Positions 57,107 to 64,000 of a stretch of 64,000 bases of DNA are shown here, one piece after another. Made by a program: the position numbers and the translations under genes. Location: positions 2,982,389 to 3,046,388 of the forward strand of contig CM035309.1 in the NCBI GenBank assembly GCA_002900995.3, given 5' to 3'. Under the pieces are notes generated by a model. The model made no database searches and was not told the DNA's origin. It worked only from the letters and a program-made list of their open reading frames with translations. Position 1 is the first letter of the stretch; each line of letters opens with the position of its first letter. This DNA is from Ganoderma boninense (taxonomy: Eukaryota > Basidiomycota > Agaricomycetes > Polyporales > Polyporaceae).

Positions 57107-57854
57107 ATGCGATCTCCAACAGCCGCGACCCCGTGTTACCACTCTCTCAGTACAAATTACCACGCAGAAAGGGCGACCCTCGCATCAAAACCCTCAATGA
57201 CCAAAAGAATGCACACATTCACATTCAGACCTGTCGGCGGAAAGAAATCGCAAAAGAAGGTGCGCCTAGTACCTCGTCATCGCCCACAGCACATCCCTAG
57301 TGGAGCAGGGTCTACGAGGAGTATCGCAACAGCAGGAGGGTCCTTCAGCTGCGGTACGTCAACATAGCCCATATCCAATACTGTCGTCGCTAGTACCGCC
57401 TGAGCTCATGGAGTTTTCTACTTAGGTCTCCATGGTATGGAGACTCGGGGCTTTGATTCTCCAATGCCCTATCAGCGGCTCACTTTAGGCAGTGATGATG
57501 GAGTAGAATGGGATAGGGGCGAAGACCGAAGGCGGGATGAAGTATTTAACAAGGATGCTGGCGTCACGAACAAGCTCCAGGTACGTCAGGGAAAGCCGTG
57601 GACGATCTGAGTGTCGAAGGCGTAAATGCGATCCATCCCTCTAACAGATAGCCAAAACCACAACAGTTCTGAGGCATTCCCATGCGCTCACCTTACCTGG
57701 GAATGGTGTCGGCCTAGCGTCCGAATGGCCACTTCGTCAGATTCGTCTACCGAAACTCATTCGAAACTTAAATCGCAAGTCTCAGCCAGCTCTTATCATC
57801 ACATTCGACACCCCCACCTACGCATACAACACGGACGCTTTGCGACATGGATGA
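57107..57854 (+). CDS. Small three-exon protein spanning the inverted-repeat breakpoint
   Basis: ATG at 57107. Exons 57107-57353, 57426-57580 and 57648-57854 are joined by GT..AG introns of 72 and 67 nt in consistent phases, giving 202 residues. Recognisable stretches are TKRMHTFTFRPVGGKKSQKK, DSPMPYQRLTLGSDDGVEWD, RGEDRRRDEVFNKDAGVTNK and QIRLPKLIRNLNRKSQPALI before a TGA. I do not recognise the family. Position 57559, inside exon 2, is the inner boundary of the giant inverted repeat. Arm 1 therefore holds only the end of exon 2 and exon 3 (48920-48625, minus strand) and the complete gene exists only on this side. Confidence 0.6.
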
Positions 57855-57911
57855 GAGTAGCTCTAGAATCTCGGCAGTCAAACAATGACCCCTCGACGCC
57901 CGGCTGAATAT

Positions 57912-57976
57912 TGATCACCCCCCTCCTCCTCCTCCTCCTCCTCCTCCTCCTCCTCTCTCCTCCTCCTCCTCCTCGT
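57912..57976 (-). repeat. GAG/GGA trinucleotide microsatellite, arm 2
   Basis: Partner of 48505-48565. Here, read on the same strand as arm 1, the AGAG interruption comes early (after about six units) and the long run follows it, unlike arm 1. Confidence 0.9.
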
Positions 57977-60900
57977 CATCGTCATCGCCATCGTCATCGT
58001 GCTGGTCGAGTTGCACCCACCCCGAGCCTTGTCCTGTAGGACACTCATTCTATTATTCTGCCATCACTTTCGGAGCCCCATGTATCTTCATTATGCGAGT
58101 CGAGGAGACTGTCTGTGCATAGCTCATAGTTCCAATGAGGTCGTCAGTGATCCCATCCTTCACTTCTTCTCTTGTGGTCGGAGAGGAACAGATAGCGGCC
58201 AGAGTCTCAACTTTACAATGAGGCCTATCTTGCCAATATTTTTGCATCGCCATCGTATTCAAGTCCTCCGTCCAGGAATATAATGACGAGGTGGTGCACT
58301 TAAAGTTGAGACCGGTTTGCCAGCATGTGACATTGTTTGTGCGACTGCATGCGGTCGTCCACGGCTGGATGTGAGTCGGGTGATGAATGGTGAGGGAGGG
58401 TAGAAGATGGGTACTCAAGGTGAACGCATGTGACATATCGATGAATAAGAATAGTATAAGAAGATAAAGATAATGTTGGATATATCGTTCCAGCTAGCTC
58501 GGACGAGGAAAGGTAAATCGTATGCATCATAGCAGGTCAGGACCATCTCTGTCATCATCACAGCGCAGGCAATTAAAGCGCGCCTCAGCAGTGCACGTCT
58601 TCTGTTGTGACGAGCAGCCTAGGCTCATTGGGAGGCAGACTGCAAAACGTCACAGAAAACCAGAGCGCTCGCGGGCACACCAACAGTGACGTAGATAGAC
58701 AAGGAGCGGGACTTTACTGGTAGCGTATTGATGACAACAAAGAAAGAAGCAGGATTAGAGTGCTGTACAGCCATGGTCTGGAACACTTGCCACTGAGCGA
58801 GTCACCGCACGCATAAAATGGGCCAACTACCATGTTTCACGTGGCGTGATGGTTTTTGTTGCATGGTCATATTCTGTGATCAGCGAAGGTATATCAAAAG
58901 TAATTCGAAGGCCACGCACTCGGTGATGCACGAGAAACCCATCAGACGAGAATACTATGCCCACAAACTTGTTCCAGGCGGATGAATCGTTGAAACCCTT
59001 GCCATTCCCGTGCACATCTCGGCTTGAGGTACCAAGGCTTCCTGCGACCGAATGTTCCCGCACATAGCATAGTTCGCATCCCCTCCCGTCGCGGTTGAGG
59101 AGGAGGAAAGGGTGAGCGTGGAAGTGGACGGGCTGCAGGAGCGCGTGGGTCGTGCATCGTGGCTGTGGCGGCGAAGGTGGACGTCGCAGTCGGAAACTGA
59201 ACCACTGTAGGATGATACGTGGACAGAGGGACGAGCGATGGTCAAGTGTGTTGAGCTCGAGAAGGCGAGGGAGGGCTGAAGTTGCAGCCATTGTTGAGGT
59301 CGTGTCGGCGGCTGTCGAAGAGGACATGACAGATCTCTTTTCGCGACTCTACGCCCAACCCGCCGAACGTGACTAATTCATCCAGACCGCGGTGCATGAA
59401 CAGGCGCCAGGAGTTCAAGGAGGCAGCGTCCTCCGCTGATGCGACTGAAGAGGCCACGTCTCTCGGGGAGTCCCGGATCGCAGGCATTCAACACCAGCTC
59501 GTAGTGAGAGATGGAAAAATCCCTTCCTTCCGGGACTAGCTTATCATCACCTAGGTGGACCGCGAAGACGACTGGTCATCAAGGCGGTCTCTTGAACCAA
59601 AACAGGGACGCCATAGCAAGTCTGTCGAGAAAGCGTTGGACAGTCAAGGCCGAGCTCAAGCACACCAAGCTCGCGGGCCACTCACCGACGGTGCAACATG
59701 ACATGTTTTGAGGCCAAGGAACGGTTGCGGGAGATCGCTCGAGCCAAGCGGGACGGGGAAGGACGGTGAACCGTCTCGAAGAGCGGAGGCATGAAGAGGC
59801 TGGCAATGACACTGATAGAGCCGTACTGCAATGCTCTGCTGCAGCTGCCATAGTTGTCTGCTAGACCGTGGGCGACAGCCTTGACCCGTCGCCATTGCGC
59901 TGGGGTAAATACCCCATCGCAAAGAACTTTACATCACCAACGGTGAGCGAGCATGTTGACGTCGGTGCAGGGCGTGTTCCTTGTCCCTAGATATGCAGCC
60001 TCACATCAGCGTGCCGTCATGCGTGCGTTAGAGCGATAAGTGTACCTGTAAGTCGCGACGGCAATAATTGAATAGACCTCTGTAGGCCGACCTTAAATAC
60101 ACTGACTTGTGTGATGCAGCCGCGCGCGCAGCCGTTTTACTCGAGCTCGTCTTGTGCTCCAAGGAGATGTGGATGTGTCTGCGACGTTTTCATGGGACCA
60201 CCATGTAGACGTAGGCTTGGAGAGTTCAAACGTTCAAGTTCCGTATTGAGAATGAGCCGAGCGGATCACCGCTGGATAAGCGCCAGTGAATCGGGCGGTG
60301 CCACGAGTTCCAACTGCGGCGCTGCCACCAGCCGACCTTGGGCTTGCACCAGCTTGCACCCTGCTTCTACCCGCTGGCAATCCCGTTCAATTGCGTTGTT
60401 CTCCTCCCTGTACTCGCGATGATGCACAACATCCTTCCTCGTATCCATCGACGGGCGTTGATCGGCAATCGTTATACACTGGCTCCTCGACTTGGCTCCT
60501 CGACCAGGTGCGGGTATGCTGGAGGCCCTGGCTGCAAAAAGCGGCTATCCTCCGAGTACGAGGGGCTCTGGCGTATGCAGATGCGTATGTCACACCTCGC
60601 ATGCCGTCAAATCGTTTCCTTAGAATCGCTGTATCCCTCGACCAGTATAGCTGGGTAGCCGCCTTTGCGCTTCGTGGACGATCTTGAAGCATCTGGCTCG
60701 GGGAGCTCCCAAACGTTTTCAGTTTCATGGTGGGCGTTCACGGAACTGCTCTAGGCAAGCTTATTTCTGTGATATCTTGCATACCTGTTGGAACGCTAAC
60801 GAGAGTCTTGTTCGCGATACAGCTCCGATCCGGGCCTCCTTTGCCCATTGGAACCTTGGATCTCATCTGCCGAGGGGCGTTTGCTGCCTCTCCGAGAGCC

Positions 60901-62289
60901 AGACGGGCCAACTCCTCATCGTACACCGCGTTCCAGGAGCGCACGCCAGCCGTTGTCCACTCTGAGGTCCGCGGTGCCATCGTACGTGGCAGGCCGTCGC
61001 ATTCGAAACCGGACTGATAATCGATGGCGCTCTCTCATCAAACGATCAGAGACAGTGCACCTTTCGAAGCAAATTTCGGGTGAGCGACGCTGTGTTTGTT
61101 TTTGAACCGTCGGCCTCATTCGCTAACTCGTGTGCTCGTCGAGCCTCCCGACCAGGGGGCATCTTGGCGTCTTGGGAATGTCGGTGGGAACGCTGTGGAT
61201 TTGAAGACGCTAAGAAGAGACTCTCGGTGAGTTGTCCTGGAGAGCTCGAGCGTTGCATTCGGCTCAGACATGAACCATCAGTGCCCACAAATGTCGTATC
61301 TTTGACTATGCGAACACGCTCCGCCCACGTTTCGGATGCCGAATAGCAAATCGTCTGCCTGCGGCCGTCTAGGTATGTTATATGCGTATCAACTACGTTG
61401 TTCGATTGTGCGATGTCGCCGGGCTGCACCATGCGAACATCGGCGGTGCAGATGGAAGTACAGGCCACGGCAGGGGCGGTTTGTAATCAAACGGAGCCTG
61501 GCAAGCCGGAGTCTCCCGCCGTCGGGCTGGCCTCACATTGGGTGTCCAGTCTGCCGATTTGGCTTTTCTACATAGGTCGCTAGACCTTTAAGAGAGTCCG
61601 TCGACACGCATTCGGCAGGCTTCCAGCGCACAAGTTGGTTGAGCGTCTCCAAGGCAGGAGTCTGTCGAAAAAACGCGCGGGAGGCCTGCCATGCTTCCGG
61701 CGAACTGTATTCGTGCGAGTCGGTAAATTGTCGGGCGGTTTCAAGATCCCCGTCTAAGCCTGCTCCGCTCGGAAAAAATTCTATTTCAGTGCATGCTGCG
61801 AGTTAGTCTGCATACCCATCGCTTGATTTGATGCACTACCAGATCCGAAATTTTCTTGTCCTTCCGCCTGGCCAACCCTGTCGTGACTTGACACGTACGA
61901 TGTCCAATCTTCTGCCCGATACCCTTGACCGATCCTAATCGTCTCTCTCTCTCTCTGACTCGGCAACTGGCGCACTTCAAGGCTCTTAACAGGCAAGAAT
62001 TTTCTGCGAAACTGCGCTGTCGTCGTACGGTATGTGGTTCGTCGATCTATGTCTTGGTCTATGTTCAAGTGATTGGTTCAAAGGCATGCAGGCTCATGTG
62101 GAGGCCAGACATGAGCGCAGGAAATACGAACGCCACTCCAACCGGCTACATGCTGCAGATGGCAAGGAGCTCGATCTTAAAGGCTGTCATCGTGCTGGGT
62201 GCTGATTTCGCCAATCGAACTTGCTATGCGCCATGATAAGACGGTCCCCGGCGTTCGTACGCACGCACCCCTGTCGCGGACCCGCCATC

Positions 62290-62865
62290 TTAGCGAGCCA
62301 GCGCGTTGCTTGGTCGCGAATGTAGGCCATCCACCCTCCTTGTCGCCATTATTTGCTCACCTGTTTCCAAATATCTCCATAGCGCGGTCCTCGACCGCTC
62401 GGCGCAGGTTTCAAGTGGATCTTCGACCCACTCGAATTTCTCGACCCCCAGTTCGCAACGAAGCTGACGTACTGTATCCCGGAAGCCGTGAACATCTATG
62501 CCGTCCTTGCGGGGGTCAAGATGTACCATTCGCCTCGGCGTGAGGGGCTCAAGCATGACGCGCATATCCTCGCGGATGACGATATGGTACGACGGGAGCG
62601 AGTCTCGCTCTTCGAACGCGATTTGGCTCCCACCCCATGTGAAATAAGTCAACGAGGTCGTGCTCGGCGGTATTGCGCAAGTCCTGAGCGGCTTTGTATA
62701 GCAATCGTGCGGACCTGGGAGGGCAGTCAGACGCGTAGAGGATAAAGGGATTCGGTTACCAGCTGGCAGGATGGCAACGCGTCGACGGCAACGCGTCGAC
62801 AGCAGGTGCGGGCCCATGCTCCTCCTCTGTTCCGTCTTGTGTCTCATTTTCGTCGTGTTAGGCAT
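62290..62865 (-). CDS. Unknown protein, the more intact copy of the arm gene
   Basis: The minus strand holds a 191-codon frame with a coherent middle: TYFTWGGSQIAFEERDSLPS, YHIVIREDMRVMLEPLTPRR, MVHLDPRKDG, HGFRDTVRQLRCELG and VEKFEWVEDPLETCAERSRT. A GTGAGC donor right after WRYLETG (62360) suggests that the last 23 residues of the frame are intron. The first 60 residues are basic and low complexity and may include another intron (a CCCTCCCAG acceptor is present). I do not recognise the family. Arm 1 carries the same gene with a stop and indels (43626-44207). Confidence 0.45.
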   Translation of the reverse strand: MPNTTKMRHKTEQRRSMGPHLLSTRCRRRVAILPAGNRIPLSSTRLTALPGPHDCYTKPLRTCAIPPSTTSLTYFTWGGSQIAFEERDSLPSYHIVIREDMRVMLEPLTPRRMVHLDPRKDGIDVHGFRDTVRQLRCELGVEKFEWVEDPLETCAERSRTALWRYLETGEQIMATRRVDGLHSRPSNALAR

Positions 62866-64000
62866 CTCGTTGGCTCAAGTTGGAGGACGTGTCGTCCATC
62901 CTCGCTGTTTTTTGGTAGCCTCCGTGAGCGCAGTCGTACCCACCCCATCGGCCCAAGCATCCGTTGCCGGAGCAGCTCCTGAGTCTACGCTCTGCTCCCG
63001 CTTCGCCTGCCCCACCCGGCACACGTACATCCGCATCCCCCGCCCGGCTCTGTACCTGTCGTCCGTTGCCCCAGCGCCTCGACCCGCTCCTAGATATGGA
63101 TCTCGTAGCCCTGTCTGCCAACGTCCCACATTGTCGATCTTTCCTCGCGGACAGTGATCACTCAGGTCTGATTTCGAGGTGCCATCTGGACCTACCGGCC
63201 TCTCAGCGGATGGCTACAGCCTCGGCGAAGATGCGTTCGAGGCGCTGTTCGGGGCTGCAGGTAGCCGTGTCTCTGGACAGTGCTGTCCACACGAGCTGAA
63301 CGGGAACTTGTTCGCAGGATAGAAGGCCGATGTCGATATGCTACATGCGAATGAGGACCACGGAGTCCTCACATCACACACCCGAGTGACGGTCGGCGGC
63401 GGATGAAGGCGCGAGTGCGGACGGAGGCGATGACGAAAGGTGCAATGTGTTTCGTCGTTTGTGCCGTTCATGACATCTCCCCTCTCGCCTCTGTCATGAA
63501 ACACGCATCGCTGGCGCACTTCCCCATCTCGCGAAGGGCCCGCTATGTCTGGTACAGAGCCGTGTCGTCGGCTCTAGCTGAGAAGCTCAGCGCGGGAAGA
63601 TGGCCAGAGGCAATGACCACCTGGACAAACACAAGTCCGTCCGGACGTAGATGGACTTGGGAGTACGAATACCGGACTCTCTGTCAAGGACGACACGGTA
63701 GAGAGACCGACCTGTGGCTCAGCGCTCAGCGCCCAGGGACGGCTGGCTAGCTGACATACCAGGGCGCCAGATGTGCGCGCAACCATTCCTGCAGGACTCC
63801 CGGACTGGATGCGTACGGAATTGTGCTCGTGAGTTGGGTTGATCGATTGGGACGCGCAATTTCAACCACGACTCGTGGTGCGATGCGTGCAACTGCTATC
63901 GTATGAATCAAATTGTCACGCTTGGAAACACTTATGATTTCCAGTCCGGTGCTCGATGTAGTTTTTATTTTCCTAGGAACGGGGGACTAGAGGCAGGTCG

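Larger units (their letters stand above)
57559..64000 (-). repeat. Arm 2 of the giant inverted repeat, running off the window
   Basis: Reverse complement of 42494-48920, starting at TGGCGTCACG (57559). Still matching at base 64000, so the true arm is longer than 6.4 kb. Many of the differences from arm 1 that I noted are one- or two-base insertions or deletions, for example TCTATGCAG against TCTAGCAG and ACTAATGG against ACTATGG. Confidence 0.95.

Noticed and set aside
42494..64000. Reading the inverted repeat as the terminal repeats of a giant mobile element (Polinton/Maverick or Starship type)
   Set aside because: The spacer shows no polymerase B, capsid, packaging ATPase or tyrosine recombinase, the inner junctions lie inside an ordinary gene, and the outer ends are outside the window.
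42494..64000. Simple fold-back chimera from a missed sequencing adapter
   Set aside because: Such chimeras have almost no spacer. Here 8.6 kb of unique sequence separates the arms. A haplotype or assembly join remains possible and is listed as a finding.

Overview
The window comes from a filamentous basidiomycete, most probably an Agaricomycete. The evidence is short GT-AG introns of about 45-90 nt inside nearly every gene, a divergent Plavaka-type transposase, a chromodomain Ty3/Gypsy element, a Ty1/Copia element, an Agaricomycete-type BTB gene and several other families that I recognise only from that class. I saw no tRNA or rRNA gene, no CRISPR array and nothing bacterial. One 100-N scaffold gap lies at 6783-6882. 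All family assignments come from reading the sequence without database searches.

Layout. 1-2540: an integrase-core (DDE) gene on the minus strand, cut by the window edge, and a three-exon BTB-domain gene on the plus strand. 2541-7000: minisatellites, then two decayed housekeeping genes back to back: a PHD-finger gene like NTO1/BRPF (minus) and an actin-related ARP2 gene (plus) that runs into the N gap. 7001-14410: transposon-type debris, a Gypsy LTR fragment, and a large uncharacterised Agaricomycete gene broken by a nonsense codon and an 844-bp terminal-inverted-repeat element. 14887-15982: an intact SUN-domain membrane protein. 16725-20699: a Plavaka-like transposase with one frameshift. 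21239-24481: a coiled-coil protein with a 24-bp coding minisatellite and an F-box/LRR-like gene whose 5' end is cut off by a Gypsy LTR. 24482-31011: a complete but dead Gypsy chromovirus. 31012-34216 and 38955-40662: gene-poor, with two solo LTRs. 34217-38949: a young Copia insertion with a perfect 5-bp target duplication and near-identical LTRs.

The most striking structure is a very large inverted repeat. Bases 42494-48920 reappear in reverse complement at 57559-64000, running off the window end, around an 8.6-kb unique spacer. The arms are almost the same sequence and many of the differences I noted are one- or two-base indels. The inner breakpoint falls inside an exon of a small three-exon gene that is complete only on the arm-2 side. 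The spacer holds a conserved multi-exon gene, a small two-exon gene and the first exons of the breakpoint gene.

Apart from the SUN, BTB, coiled-coil and spacer genes, most of the window is transposon or relic. I found no convincing new multi-gene system. The best leads are the giant inverted duplication, the NTO1/ARP2 relic pair, the Copia half-tRNA primer site and the multi-copy uncharacterised family at 10228-14410.
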